A stretch of 64,000 nucleotides of DNA, taken from contig NZ_FMXO01000007.1 in assembly GCF_900104215.1 (NCBI RefSeq), forward strand, positions 62,001 through 126,000, given 5' to 3'. The notes below the pieces were generated by a model. It did no database searches and was not told the origin of the DNA. It was given only the letters and a program-made list of their open reading frames with translations. The stretch comes from Desulfonatronum thiosulfatophilum. GTDB taxonomy: Bacteria > Desulfobacterota > Desulfovibrionia > Desulfovibrionales > Desulfonatronaceae. Positions 45,749 through 54,772 of this stretch are shown here, in pieces. The first letter of the stretch is position 1, and each line of letters starts with the position of its first letter. The position numbers and the translations under genes were made by a program.

Positions 45749-46951
45749 TTATACGTCAACTCGTTGAATCACTTCCCGGCCGATCTTCAGTCCAAACTCA
45801 CGACATGCGGCCAGATCCTGCTCGGTGGGGACATTCTTGATGCGCAGCGGCTCAGCCACGATCTCCACCTTTGCAGCCTGCAGGAATTCGGAAATTTGCT
45901 TGGGAGCTTCGCCGCTCCAGCCGTAGGAGCCGAAAGCCGCTCCGATTTTACCCTGAGGCTTGAGACCCTTCATGTAGGTGAGCATGTCCGCGACCAGCGG
46001 CATCATGCCGTTGTTATGGGTGGATGAGCCGGCGATCACGGCCTGGGCTTCCATGATATGCGGCATCACGTCGCTGTGATGGGCGCTTTTCAGCGGCAGA
46101 ACGCGAACACTGACCCCCTCCTTGAGCAGGCCTTCCGTGATGGCCTGGGACATGCGTTCCGTGCTTTTCCACATGGTGTCGTAGAAAATGACGGCCTTGC
46201 GCTGGGGCTTCTGGGCGCTCCACTCGCCGTATTTGGCGAGAATCTCTGGAATGTGGCGGCGCCAGATCAGGCCGTGATCCGGGGCGATCATGTCGATGTC
46301 CCAGCCGACTTCACCGACCTTGGCCAATACTTTCTGGACCAGGGGCGAAAACGGCAGGATGATGTTCGCAAAATAATTGGCCGCGAGACTGAAGAGCATG
46401 CTCTGGTCCACTTCGTCGTCGAAGCGTTCACTCGTGGCCCAGTTTTGGCCGAAGGCATCGCTGGAGATGAGCAGTTTGTCTTCCGGGATATAGGAAAACA
46501 TGCTGTCCGGCCAATGGAGCATTTTGGTCTCCAAAAAAGTCACATTACGCTTGCCCAGGTTGATGGTCTGCCCGGTGCTGACCACTTCATAGGGCCAATC
46601 TTCGCGGTGGTAGTGACTGACCAGAGCCTGCCGGGCAATGGGCGAGCAAAAGACCTTTTCCGGCTTGATGATGTCCATTATCCGGGGCAGTGCGCCGGAG
46701 TGATCGGGTTCGACATGATTGACGAACAAGTAGTCGATCCGTTCCGGATCTATCGTCATTTTCAGACAGTTTAAAAATTCGTCCAGACAACTGGCAGGAA
46801 CGAGATCAAAGAGGGCGATTTTCTCGTCTTTCACCAGGTAGGCATTATAAGTGGTTCCGTGCCGGGCCAGGGAATAACCGTGAAAATCGCGAAGATTCCA
46901 ATCTACGGAACCGACCCAGAAAATGTCTTTTTTGATTTCTACAGGCAACAT
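45749..46951 (-). CDS. roo: Rubredoxin:oxygen oxidoreductase (flavodiiron protein)
   Basis: Reduces oxygen to water with electrons from rubredoxin; 400 residues, cytoplasmic. The metallo-beta-lactamase half (about 1-250) holds the di-iron ligands: NHVEPDHSG, MLHWPDSM, SSDAFGQ and APDHGLIW. The flavodoxin half (about 253-400) starts KAVIFYDTMWKSTERM, with FMN-binding loops SSTHNNGMM and FGSYGWSGEA. It is last in the dfx, rdl, rub, roo order. The rubredoxin upstream is its natural electron donor. No extra domains. Confidence 0.96.
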   Translation of the reverse strand: MLPVEIKKDIFWVGSVDWNLRDFHGYSLARHGTTYNAYLVKDEKIALFDLVPASCLDEFLNCLKMTIDPERIDYLFVNHVEPDHSGALPRIMDIIKPEKVFCSPIARQALVSHYHREDWPYEVVSTGQTINLGKRNVTFLETKMLHWPDSMFSYIPEDKLLISSDAFGQNWATSERFDDEVDQSMLFSLAANYFANIILPFSPLVQKVLAKVGEVGWDIDMIAPDHGLIWRRHIPEILAKYGEWSAQKPQRKAVIFYDTMWKSTERMSQAITEGLLKEGVSVRVLPLKSAHHSDVMPHIMEAQAVIAGSSTHNNGMMPLVADMLTYMKGLKPQGKIGAAFGSYGWSGEAPKQISEFLQAAKVEIVAEPLRIKNVPTEQDLAACREFGLKIGREVIQRVDV

Positions 46952-47020
46952 GGTGGTCTCCCGACAAAAAAGCCCTCTGCCGACAACTACTGGAGAGGGC
47001 TTATGATGCTGATGAAGTGA

Positions 47021-47179
47021 TTAGCTTTCTGGCTCGAAATCCGTTTTGGACGCTCCACAGACCGGGCAGACCCAGTCCGCGGGAAGATCCTCAAAGCTCG
47101 TTCCGGCCTCGATGCCGCTATCCGGATCGCCTTCGGCCGGATCGTAAACATACCCGCATATACTGCAAACATAACGCAT
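47021..47179 (-). CDS. rub: Rubredoxin (type I)
   Basis: 52-residue FeS4 electron carrier. Begins [20 protein letters not shown], then [20 protein letters not shown], so the iron ligands are two CxxC pairs (CSIC and CPVC) at normal type I spacing. AAGGAGGCGGCA precedes the ATG. It lies 53 bases downstream of the second rubredoxin gene and 69 upstream of roo. It should feed electrons to the flavodiiron protein and to desulfoferrodoxin. Confidence 0.95.
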   Translation of the reverse strand: MRYVCSICGYVYDPAEGDPDSGIEAGTSFEDLPADWVCPVCGASKTDFEPES

Positions 47180-47232
47180 TGCCGCCTCCTTGTTGAGTTT
47201 GGTTCATTGATGGAAAACTCATTTGGTGGATT

Positions 47233-47439
47233 TCAGGTCTGGTCAGCAGTGGAGCCAGGACCGGCAAGTGGTCGAAACGCCTTGACTCCGGCGCCGCAGA
47301 CAGGACATTTCCAATCTTCGGGCAGATCCTTAAACGCTGTGCCGGGCGGAATTTTCTTGCGCTTGTCGCCGCGGTCAGGATCGTAAACATATCCGCAATT
47401 CGTTGTCTGGCATTGCCACATTTCTTCGGGATTCGCCAT
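47233..47439 (-). CDS. Rubredoxin-like protein with C-x4-C N-terminal site (type II)
   Basis: 68 residues. The N-terminal iron motif is CQTTNC (C-x4-C), two residues longer than in type I, followed by [20 protein letters not shown] and [15 protein letters not shown]. The wider loop changes the redox centre environment in known examples. GGAGGAGATGCC supports the ATG at 47439; the upstream open part is not coding. The C-terminal 15 residues ([14 protein letters not shown]) are extra. Operon with desulfoferrodoxin (60 bases upstream) and rub. Confidence 0.92.
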   Translation of the reverse strand: MANPEEMWQCQTTNCGYVYDPDRGDKRKKIPPGTAFKDLPEDWKCPVCGAGVKAFRPLAGPGSTADQT

Positions 47440-47499
47440 GGCATCTCCTCCGATGTGCAGTTGCTGGAGAACGACCATCGTGGATGGTCGCAGGATTGA

Positions 47500-47874
47500 T
47501 TAGGCCTTCCAAAGTCCGTGCAGATTACAGTATTCCCTGGCGGTGACGTTTTCCGCCTGGATGCAGAATTCCACGCTGGGCGTCTGGCCGGGAGAAAGGA
47601 ATTGCCGATAGGACTTGCCATCGGCAATGATTTCAATCCATTCAATATAATGTTTCTGCTCCATTGGATGGGGGACGCTGCCCACGGTGACCTTGTAGCC
47701 ATTGGCGGTCTTTTCGACCACCGGAACATGTTTCTCCTTGGCGGCATCCACGGTATTCTCGGTCATCAGTTTCATCGGTTCTCCGCAACAGACCAGTTCG
47801 CCTCCGCCGCCATGCAGAACATCGATAATGTTGCCACACAGATCACATTTGTACACGTCATGCTGTTGCGCCAT
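47500..47874 (-). CDS. dfx: Desulfoferrodoxin (class I superoxide reductase)
   Basis: Reduces superoxide to hydrogen peroxide without making oxygen; 124 residues. N-terminal desulforedoxin domain with FeS4 ligands in [11 protein letters not shown] and LVCCGEPM; C-terminal active-site domain with the conserved [32 protein letters not shown] and the ligand pair in EYCNLHGLW. This is the class I (two-iron) form. The ATG follows AGGAGTTCTT. It is the first gene after the promoter at 47916-47944 and leads the operon into two rubredoxins and roo. Confidence 0.96.
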   Translation of the reverse strand: MAQQHDVYKCDLCGNIIDVLHGGGGELVCCGEPMKLMTENTVDAAKEKHVPVVEKTANGYKVTVGSVPHPMEQKHYIEWIEIIADGKSYRQFLSPGQTPSVEFCIQAENVTAREYCNLHGLWKA

Positions 47875-47915
47875 AAGAACTCCTCGTGGGCTTTGATTGG
47901 ATGAGAATGTTTTGG

Positions 47916-47955
47916 ACTTTAGCCACCGTAATCAATAACGTCAATAAGTTACGGT
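47916..47955 (-). promoter_or_regulatory. Sigma-70 promoter and overlapping inverted repeat for the dfx operon
   Basis: Minus-strand boxes TTGACG (47939-47944) and TAAAGT (47916-47921) are 17 bp apart, with transcription expected near 47909, 35 bases before dfx. An inverted repeat ACCGTAA (47925-47931) / TTACGGT (47949-47955) brackets the -35 box, and TCAATA is repeated inside. This fits a repressor site. No family can be named; it does not read as a Fur-type box. Confidence 0.6.
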
Positions 47956-48089
47956 AAGAAAATCTTGTGCAATTTTGGCGGTTTCCGCAGATCCTGATCA
48001 TAAGACAGGATCTGTCATGCAATTAAAAGTGCTGAATGACATCAAGAACTTTCAGAACAACCTGTCCGAAGCTGACAAAACGTACAACA

Positions 48090-48119
48090 TGAACCGGAGG
48101 CTTCTGCGCCCCCGGTTCA
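48090..48119 (-). terminator. Hairpin after rubrerythrin
   Basis: TGAACCGG/CCGGTTCA stem with an inner GC-rich part, 28 bases past the rubrerythrin stop; a further pair CGAAGCTGA/TCAGCTTCG lies outside. It probably ends the perR-rbr transcript although the T-run is weak (TTCATGTTGT). Confidence 0.5.
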
Positions 48120-48146
48120 GCTTCGCCATGAATCTCAGCGGACGGT

Positions 48147-48722
48147 TTACCAGTTTTCCTTCAGAATTTCGAAGTGGGCCTGGGGATGGTCGCATGCGGG
48201 ACACTTCTGGGGCGCGCCGGCTCCATCGCCGACGTAACCGCAATTGCGGCAGCGCCAGGTGACAGTGGCGTCCTTGGCAAAGACCTTGTTGGCCTTTACG
48301 TTGGCTGCCAACTCTCTATATTGTTTTTCATGCTGACGCTCCGCGACGGCAATGGCCTTCATTGCCGATGCGATCTCAGGAAAACCCTCTTCTCGGGCAA
48401 TTTTTGCGAAATCCGGGTACATTTCGGTCTGCTCGTAATGTTCGCCTTCCGCGGCAGCCAGCAGGTTGTCATATGTGGAACCGATGACGCCGGCCGGATA
48501 GGAGGCCGTAATTTCCACATCGCCGCCTTCCATGAACTTGAACAGCCGCTTGGCGTGTTCTTTTTCCTGATTCGCCGTCTCTTCAAAAATATATGAGATC
48601 TGTTCGTACCCTTCTTTCTTGGCCTGCTTGGAGAAATAGGTGTACTTGTTGCGAGCCTGTGATTCTCCGGCAAATGCGATCAGCAGGTTCTTTTCCGTTT
48701 GTGTTCCCTTCAGTGCGCTCAT
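48147..48722 (-). CDS. rbr: Rubrerythrin
   Basis: Cytoplasmic peroxide reductase, 191 residues. Ferritin-like di-iron domain (about 1-145) with AFAGESQARNKYTYF, EETANQEKEHAKRLF, AAAEGEHYEQTEMYP and AVAERQHEKQYREL; C-terminal rubredoxin-like domain (WRCRNCGYVGDG, then KCPACDHPQAHFE). AGGAGGACATTTC supports the ATG at 48722. It lies 48 bases after the Fur-family regulator, in the same operon. With desulfoferrodoxin it makes the usual superoxide-to-peroxide-to-water chain. Confidence 0.96.
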   Translation of the reverse strand: MSALKGTQTEKNLLIAFAGESQARNKYTYFSKQAKKEGYEQISYIFEETANQEKEHAKRLFKFMEGGDVEITASYPAGVIGSTYDNLLAAAEGEHYEQTEMYPDFAKIAREEGFPEIASAMKAIAVAERQHEKQYRELAANVKANKVFAKDATVTWRCRNCGYVGDGAGAPQKCPACDHPQAHFEILKENW

Positions 48723-48770
48723 GAAATGTCCTCCTGTTTCAATTGAAGTTTGGATTTCCAAAATGGGGTT

Positions 48771-49187
48771 TCACTTATCCACAACTACTTTGTTTCCGCA
48801 ATCAGCGCACACGCCGTACAACTCCAGCCAATGACCCGTTACCTCGAACCCGGCTTCCGAATCGGTCAGGCCCTCGGTCCGCAGAGTTACCGTGGCGGCA
48901 TTCTGAGGCAGGTCCGCGACCTTGCCGCATTTAAGGCAACTGATGTGCAGATGTGGATCGACAAACGCATCAAAACGCATCTGCGTTCCCACCTTGTCCA
49001 GCTTGAGAATCAAGCCCTGGGTATGGAGAAAGTCGAGGTTGCGATAAATGGTTCCCAGGCTGACATGGGGCAGACGTTTTCGGACCAGATCGTAAACTTC
49101 GTCTGCCGTGGGATGGCAACGTGTATTGCGCAATTCTTCAAGAATTATTCTGCGCTGGGGAGTCAAACGTAAACGTGAATTCGGCAT
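48771..49187 (-). CDS. perR: Fur-family peroxide regulator PerR
   Basis: 138 residues. N-terminal winged helix (LRLTPQRRIILEELRNTRCH, PHVSLGTIYRNLDFLHTQG) and C-terminal dimer domain with HLHISCLKCGKVADL and two CxxC pairs (CLKC, CADC) that bind structural zinc. Cotranscription with rubrerythrin is the reason for naming it PerR rather than Fur. A GATAATTATTC-type site overlaps its promoter, so it probably represses itself. CGACAGGAGCACCG precedes the ATG. Confidence 0.9.
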   Translation of the reverse strand: MPNSRLRLTPQRRIILEELRNTRCHPTADEVYDLVRKRLPHVSLGTIYRNLDFLHTQGLILKLDKVGTQMRFDAFVDPHLHISCLKCGKVADLPQNAATVTLRTEGLTDSEAGFEVTGHWLELYGVCADCGNKVVVDK

Positions 49188-49209
49188 CGGTGCTCCTGTC
49201 GATATAAAG

Positions 49210-49249
49210 AACGATAATTATTCCTAATAGCGCGCTTGCTCTTTGTCAA
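49210..49249 (-). promoter_or_regulatory. perR-rbr promoter with Fur/PerR-like box
   Basis: Minus-strand -35 TTGACA (49244-49249, perfect) and a weak -10 TAGGAA (49221-49226) at 17 bp. The -10 region overlaps GATAATTATTCCTAAT (plus strand, 49213-49228), resembling an AT-rich Fur-type box. A repressor bound there would block the polymerase. Confidence 0.55.
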
Positions 49250-49297
49250 GCCTGGCGGAGTTGCTCAACCCCTGGGCCGTCTCGGACAGATATTATT

Positions 49298-49450
49298 GAT
49301 TCAACTTGGCATAGTGTCCGAATCGTAATCGAAATCGTAATCGAAATCGAAATCGAAATCGAAATAGAAATAGAAATAGGTATCGCAATAGTTTTATCTG
49401 TTTTTCGATTACGATTACGATTACGATTCGGATAAGGAGCATGCACTGGC
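49298..49450. repeat. Inverted hexamer arrays (ATCGTA/ATCGAA), element 2
   Basis: ATCGTA/ATCGAA hexamers (about 49321-49380) face GATTAC hexamers (about 49407-49431) across TTTTATCTGTTTTTC. Flanks GATTCAACTTGGCAT and GAGCATGCACTGGC match those of element 1 at 25290, but the hexamer sequence differs, as though each array is homogenised separately. It lies in the gap between perR and uup. Confidence 0.8.
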
Positions 49451-49578
49451 AATGCTGAATAGTTGCCAGCTTTTTTTCAATTTAAGCTGTTGCGCGAGTG
49501 GATTTCACGCGGTGTTCAACTGCGCCGCCGTCCTTCCGACTCTTCCGGTGCGCGGCAATGTCGTGTAGCATTCGCGCC

Positions 49579-51396
49579 ATGTCCGCGACAATTCTTGCAT
49601 CCATTACGGGTTTGAGCAAAGCCTTTACCGCGCAACCCCTGTTTACGAACATTTCCCTCGGTTTTTCCGAGGGTGAGCGTATGGGCCTGATCGGGCCCAA
49701 CGGCTCCGGAAAGTCCACCTTGTTGAAGATCATCGCCGGGATCGAGGATCCTGATCAGGGAGAGGTGCACCAACGTAAAAACGTCCGCATCGTCTACCTG
49801 CCCCAGGAGGAACGCTTCGATCCGGCCCTGACCGTCGAAAAAATCCTCCTGGCTGCGTTGCCGGAAGATGTTCCCGGCGCCGATCGCTTCCAGCGGGTCC
49901 AGAAAATGGCCAGTCAGCTGGAATTTGCGGATATCGCGGCCACGGCAGGGACCCTTTCCGGCGGCTGGCGCAAACGCTTGGCCCTGGCCTGCGCCCTGGT
50001 TCAGGAGCCGGACCTGCTGCTTCTGGACGAACCAACCAACCACTTGGACCTTGAAGGCATTCTGTGGCTGGAAAAGCTTCTCTCCGGCGTTACGTTCGCC
50101 TTTGTCCTGGTCAGCCACGACCGGGTGTTTCTGGAGAACGTCACCAACCGGATCGTGGAACTGAACCGGGTTTACCCGGAGGGGTATCTCCGGGTCGAGG
50201 GAAACTACAGCACGTTTTTGGACAAACGCGAGGCCAGCTTCACGGCCCAGGAAGTCCGGGAACAGGTGCTGTCCAACAAGGTCCGCCGGGAGATCGAATG
50301 GTTGCGGCGCGGTCCCAAGGCCAGGACCACCAAGGCCCAGGCCAGGATTGACGGGGCCGGTCAGCTCCAGAGCGAACTGGCGGATGTCAAGGCACGCAAT
50401 GCCCTGAAACAGTCCGTGGGCATCAGCTTCGACGCGACAGGGCGCAAGACCAAGCGTCTGCTGGAAGGGCGCGGCCTCGGCCTGGCCCTGGGCGGCAGGA
50501 AGCTCTTCTCCGACCTGGACTTGCTGCTGTCTCCGGGCTCCCGCCTGGGCATCATGGGTCACAACGGCGCGGGCAAGAGCAGTCTGATGCACGTGCTGCA
50601 GGGGACGCTGCAGCCGGACGAGGGCACTCTGCGCCGGGCTGATGATTTGAAGGTCGTCTTCTTCGATCAAAAGCGCGAACAGCTCAACCCGGAGGACACG
50701 CTCCGTCAGGCCCTGGCGCCCACCGGGGACACTGTGGTCTTCCAGGACCGGGCCTTGCACGTCGTGACCTGGGCCAAGCGTTTTCTGTTTCGCCCTGATC
50801 AAATCGGTCTGCCAGTGTCCATGCTGTCCGGCGGAGAGCGGGCCAGGGTGCTCATCGCCCGCCTGATGCGCACGCCCGCGGACGTGCTGCTGCTGGACGA
50901 ACCCACCAACGACATCGACATCCCGACCCTTGAGGTACTGGAAGAGGGGCTGCGGGATTTTCCCGGCGCCATCGTCCTGATCACCCATGATCGCTATCTG
51001 CTGGATACGCTCTGCGACCGGCTTCTGGCCCTGGACGGTTCGGGAGAGGCCCAATATTACGCCGACCATGCCCAGTGGCTGGCTGCCCGCAATCCGGACC
51101 GCAAGACGGACGGCAAGTCCGCTGCGAAGTCCGCCAAGCCCAAACCACGGAAGAACAAGTTGTCCTACGGCGAACAGCGTGAGCTGGAAGCCATGGAGGA
51201 GATGATTTTTAAGGCGGAAGAGGACGAGCTGAGGGTACGGAAAGGTCTTGAAGACCCTGAAATTGCCAGCAACGCGGAAAAGCTGACGACCTTGGCCGCT
51301 CAGCTGCGTCAGGCCGAGGAGGAGGTGGCGCGATTGTATCGACGCTGGGATGAACTGGAAACCAAGCGACAGGAATATGAACATGCTTCGACATGA
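49579..51396 (+). CDS. uup: ABC-F family ATPase, Uup type
   Basis: 605 residues: two ABC domains and no membrane segments, so not a transporter. Walker A motifs GLIGPNGSGKSTLLK and GIMGHNGAGKSSLMH, signatures LSGGWRKRLA and LSGGERARVL, Walker B LLLLDEPTNHLD and VLLLDEPTNDID. The linker is charged (about 225-300), and the C-terminal extension (about 525-605) is a Lys/Glu-rich coiled coil, typical of Uup. ABC-F proteins act on the ribosome or DNA. The start at 49579 fits the family; the open frame upstream is not coding-like. Its end overlaps the carboxypeptidase start. Confidence 0.92.
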   Translation: MSATILASITGLSKAFTAQPLFTNISLGFSEGERMGLIGPNGSGKSTLLKIIAGIEDPDQGEVHQRKNVRIVYLPQEERFDPALTVEKILLAALPEDVPGADRFQRVQKMASQLEFADIAATAGTLSGGWRKRLALACALVQEPDLLLLDEPTNHLDLEGILWLEKLLSGVTFAFVLVSHDRVFLENVTNRIVELNRVYPEGYLRVEGNYSTFLDKREASFTAQEVREQVLSNKVRREIEWLRRGPKARTTKAQARIDGAGQLQSELADVKARNALKQSVGISFDATGRKTKRLLEGRGLGLALGGRKLFSDLDLLLSPGSRLGIMGHNGAGKSSLMHVLQGTLQPDEGTLRRADDLKVVFFDQKREQLNPEDTLRQALAPTGDTVVFQDRALHVVTWAKRFLFRPDQIGLPVSMLSGGERARVLIARLMRTPADVLLLDEPTNDIDIPTLEVLEEGLRDFPGAIVLITHDRYLLDTLCDRLLALDGSGEAQYYADHAQWLAARNPDRKTDGKSAAKSAKPKPRKNKLSYGEQRELEAMEEMIFKAEEDELRVRKGLEDPEIASNAEKLTTLAAQLRQAEEEVARLYRRWDELETKRQEYEHAST

Positions 51397-52612
51397 ACGT
51401 TGGACGGTGCAATTACGGATAGCCGCACTCTTTTTCGCGATCTGGGGAGCATTGCTTTTCACCCTGCCTGGAGCCATGGCATGGGCCCAGGCCGCGATGC
51501 ACCAGGAATCGGCAGTCCCATTTCCCAGCGGCGGCGCCGAGGCCTATCTGCTCATGGACGCCCACAGCGGCCGCCTGCTGGTGAGCCACAACATTGATGC
51601 ACTGCGTGAACCGGCCAGCCTGACCAAAATGATGACCGTCTACGTCGCCGGTCGCGAATTGAACGCGGGCCGGCTCTTCATGTCGGACATGGTCCGGGTG
51701 GGCCGCAACGCCTGGAGGATGACCGGCTCACGCATGTTTCTCGACCTGAATTCCGAGGTGTCCGTGGCCGCGCTGCTGCACGGGATCATCGTCCAGTCCG
51801 GCAATGACGCCAGCGTGGCCCTGGCTGAACACATTGCGGGCAGCGAGGGCGAGTTCGTCAAAATGATGAACCAGGCCGCCCTGGATCTGGGCATGACCAG
51901 CACCAATTTCGCCAATGCCACAGGCCTGCCCGCACCGGGCGTCCACACCACGGCCCGGGATCTGGCCAGGCTTTCCCTGGCCCTGATGCACGAACACCCC
52001 TACTTGTACAGTCTGCATTCCGTTCGCGAATTCGAACACAACAACATCAAGCAGACCAACCGCAACCGTCTGCTCCATCGCGATCCTTCCGTGGACGGGA
52101 TCAAGACGGGCTACACGCGAGCCGCGGGATATTGCCAGGCAACATCTGCCCAGCGCGGTGAGATGCGTCTGATCGCCGTTGTTCTCGGCTGCGATTCGGT
52201 GGCTGCCCGGACCCGACTTAATCAGCAGTTGCTGGAGTACGGATTCAACCGATATGAAACCCACAGGCTCTATGCCCGGAATGAACCCCTCGGTTCGGTC
52301 AAACTCTGGAAAGCCCGCCAGTCCGAATTATCATACGGCATCCAAGACGATATTTTCATCACCATCCCCAAAGGGCAGATCGACGTTCTGGATCGTCGCA
52401 TCTCCCTGTCCCTGATCGATCCGGTTTTCGGGCCGGTGCTCCGCGGCCAAAAGGTGGGCACGCTGCAAGTGGCCCTGGGAGAAGAAGTGCTCGCGGAGCA
52501 GGATCTGCTTGCCCTTACCGAAGCAGATGAAGCAGGTTTTTTCAGCCAGATGGTCGACACGGTGCGTTTGCTGCTGCTTCGCAACAACCTCTTACACGTG
52601 ATGAGCCCATAA
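51377..52612 (+). CDS. Serine-type D-Ala-D-Ala carboxypeptidase (PBP5/6 family)
   Basis: 411 residues, exported. Signal peptide (about 1-35, ending GAMAWAQ). The three active-site motifs are SLTK (serine near residue 80), SGN and KTG (VDGIKTGYT). A C-terminal PBP5-like domain (about 295-390) and an amphipathic end (TVRLLLLRNNLLHVM) for membrane attachment follow. It trims pentapeptide side chains of peptidoglycan. ACAGGAAT precedes the ATG at 51377; ATG 51383 is possible. The first 20 bases overlap uup. Confidence 0.93.
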   Translation: MNMLRHERWTVQLRIAALFFAIWGALLFTLPGAMAWAQAAMHQESAVPFPSGGAEAYLLMDAHSGRLLVSHNIDALREPASLTKMMTVYVAGRELNAGRLFMSDMVRVGRNAWRMTGSRMFLDLNSEVSVAALLHGIIVQSGNDASVALAEHIAGSEGEFVKMMNQAALDLGMTSTNFANATGLPAPGVHTTARDLARLSLALMHEHPYLYSLHSVREFEHNNIKQTNRNRLLHRDPSVDGIKTGYTRAAGYCQATSAQRGEMRLIAVVLGCDSVAARTRLNQQLLEYGFNRYETHRLYARNEPLGSVKLWKARQSELSYGIQDDIFITIPKGQIDVLDRRISLSLIDPVFGPVLRGQKVGTLQVALGEEVLAEQDLLALTEADEAGFFSQMVDTVRLLLLRNNLLHVMSP

Positions 52613-52630
52613 ATATCACCTGATCAAGTC

Positions 52631-54622
52631 ATGCCCGGTCCACAGGATGAAGTCACCCGCTTGCAGGCTGCACTGGATGCAGCCAATGCCGAGATTGCCC
52701 TTCTTGTCTCCGGCAACCGGGAAGACCGGCTCGTCATCGAGGCTCTGCGCGGTTCCGAGGCCAATCTACGGGCTCTATTCGATGATGCGCCCGAGGCCAT
52801 CTTCATCATCAGTCCGAACGAAGCGACCATTGATCTGAATCAGGCAGCGGAGCAGCTCTTCCGGGCATCCAAAGAGCAGCTCAAGATCATGAATCTGCGC
52901 AAGGAATTGTTCCGTCCGCGAGGCCCCCTGGAAAAATTTGATGAAATCCGGCTCCGGTTGGACGCGGACCAACCCATTGACTTTCAGTGGGTGGCCAAAC
53001 GCCCCGACGGCAGCCTCTTTCCGGTGGAGGTCACGCTCAAAAAAACGGCGTGGAACGGGCAGGAAGCCTTTCTGGTCACTCTCCAGGACATCACCCGGCG
53101 CAGACAGGCCAAGAATCTGCTCCGGCAGCGCCGCAAACAACTGGCCGTGCTGCTTGACGGGAACCCCATCGCCACCTTTGTCATCGACACCAGCCACCGG
53201 GTCATCTTCTGGAATAAAGCCTGTGAAATCCTGACCGGAGTCCCGAAGGCCCAATGCCTGGGCAAGCCCACGGACTCGCGGATATTCTACTCGGGACTTG
53301 TCAGGCCCGTGCTGGCGGATCTGGTCCTGGACATGGACCGTGATACGATTCAAGAGTTGTACAAGGACAAGAACCTGAAGCCCAGTTCCTTCATTCCCGA
53401 AGCCTTCGAGGCCACGGACCGGCTGACCATCCAGGGCTCGCCCAGATCCATCTATTTTCTGGCGGCCCGGTGCCGCGACGAAGGGGGCAGGGTGGTCGGA
53501 GCCATCGAGACCATCCAGGACATCACCGAACGGACCATGGCCGAACAGGCTCTTATCGCCAGCAAGAAACTGCTCACCGAGGTGACGGCGAACATTCCCG
53601 GCGTCGTCTACCAGTACCGCGTCGGATCACATAACCACGGACAATTCACCTTTATCAGCGACGGACTCCGAAGTTTGTTCGGTCTGCCGCCGGAAATTGC
53701 AATCCAGGACCCGGAACCGTTTTTCTCCATGGCCGGGCCGGATGTCCGGAAGCAGTTCGCCGCATCCTTGTCCCCGGCCAAACCTTCGGCCAGCCTGGTT
53801 GAGTTCGAATTTGCCCTGGACAGTGCCGGCGGCAAGAAATGGTTCAGGAACAGCGCCCTGGCTTCAACCGGAAAGGATGGACAAATCCTCTGGAACGGCA
53901 TGCTCACGGACATCACGGAGCTCAAGCGCATGGAGATGATGCGTGTCGATGTGGAACGGATGATCCGACATGACCTGAAATCTCCGCTCACAGGTATTGG
54001 CGGCCTCGCCAAGGTCATGCTCCGGGACGATCTCACGGACCGACAGCGGGAGATCGTGGCCACGATCTATCAGAGCGCCATGAAGCTGCTGCACATGATC
54101 GGTCATTCCATGGCCCTGTTCAAGATGGAAGAGCAGACGTACAGGCTGCAGCCCGAGCCCCTTGACCTGATCAAGCTGCTGCGCTCTCTCCATGAAGAAT
54201 TTCAACCTTCCGCCCGAGCCAAAGGCTTGCGGTTCACTTATCTGCTAAACCACGCTTCCCTGACCTGGGAGAATACCCTACAGATCTTCGGAGAGGCGAT
54301 CCTGCTGGAATCGTTGTTCGCGAATCTGATCCAGAACGCCGTGGATGCCGCTCCCGATGGTTCAGTTATTACCATTGCCGTCAGCTCCACGGAGCAGCAT
54401 CATGAAATCGACATCCACAATTTCGGCGCCATCCCGGAACAGATCCGGCATAATTTTTTCGAACGCTACGTGACCTGCGACAAGAGTCACGGCACCGGCA
54501 TCGGCACCTACAGCGCCATGCTCATCGCCAGGACCCATCAAGGGGATATTCGTTTCACAAGCTCCGAAGAACAAGGAACCCACCTGATTGTTTCACTGCC
54601 CAAGTCCTTTGATGCCACCTAA
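52631..54622 (+). CDS. PAS-domain sensor histidine kinase (soluble)
   Basis: 663 residues with no membrane segment. After a short coil come three PAS-like domains (about 42-160, 170-295, 310-430), a HisKA dimer domain with the phospho-accepting His in MIRHDLKSPLTGIGGLAKV, and an HATPase domain (SLFANLIQNAVDAAPDGSV, then HGTGIGTYSAMLIARTHQGD). The response regulator is not adjacent. The signal is unknown. The gene starts 18 bases after the carboxypeptidase stop; no strong ribosome-binding site is seen. Confidence 0.9.
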   Translation: MPGPQDEVTRLQAALDAANAEIALLVSGNREDRLVIEALRGSEANLRALFDDAPEAIFIISPNEATIDLNQAAEQLFRASKEQLKIMNLRKELFRPRGPLEKFDEIRLRLDADQPIDFQWVAKRPDGSLFPVEVTLKKTAWNGQEAFLVTLQDITRRRQAKNLLRQRRKQLAVLLDGNPIATFVIDTSHRVIFWNKACEILTGVPKAQCLGKPTDSRIFYSGLVRPVLADLVLDMDRDTIQELYKDKNLKPSSFIPEAFEATDRLTIQGSPRSIYFLAARCRDEGGRVVGAIETIQDITERTMAEQALIASKKLLTEVTANIPGVVYQYRVGSHNHGQFTFISDGLRSLFGLPPEIAIQDPEPFFSMAGPDVRKQFAASLSPAKPSASLVEFEFALDSAGGKKWFRNSALASTGKDGQILWNGMLTDITELKRMEMMRVDVERMIRHDLKSPLTGIGGLAKVMLRDDLTDRQREIVATIYQSAMKLLHMIGHSMALFKMEEQTYRLQPEPLDLIKLLRSLHEEFQPSARAKGLRFTYLLNHASLTWENTLQIFGEAILLESLFANLIQNAVDAAPDGSVITIAVSSTEQHHEIDIHNFGAIPEQIRHNFFERYVTCDKSHGTGIGTYSAMLIARTHQGDIRFTSSEEQGTHLIVSLPKSFDAT

Positions 54623-54772
54623 ATCTCAGATTTTTGTCTTTGCTCGCCATGACTGTTCAAGTCACGGTCATGCATTTTCTGAAGTTGTACTTGCATTCAC
54701 CGGATTCCTCGGACATCATCTTGTGTGCGAGTAAAATCAATCCAACCGCAGAATTAGCGAAACTCCCGGATA

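Noticed and set aside
49516-51477. 653-codon minus-strand open frame opposite uup
   Set aside because: Antisense shadow of two intact ABC domains.
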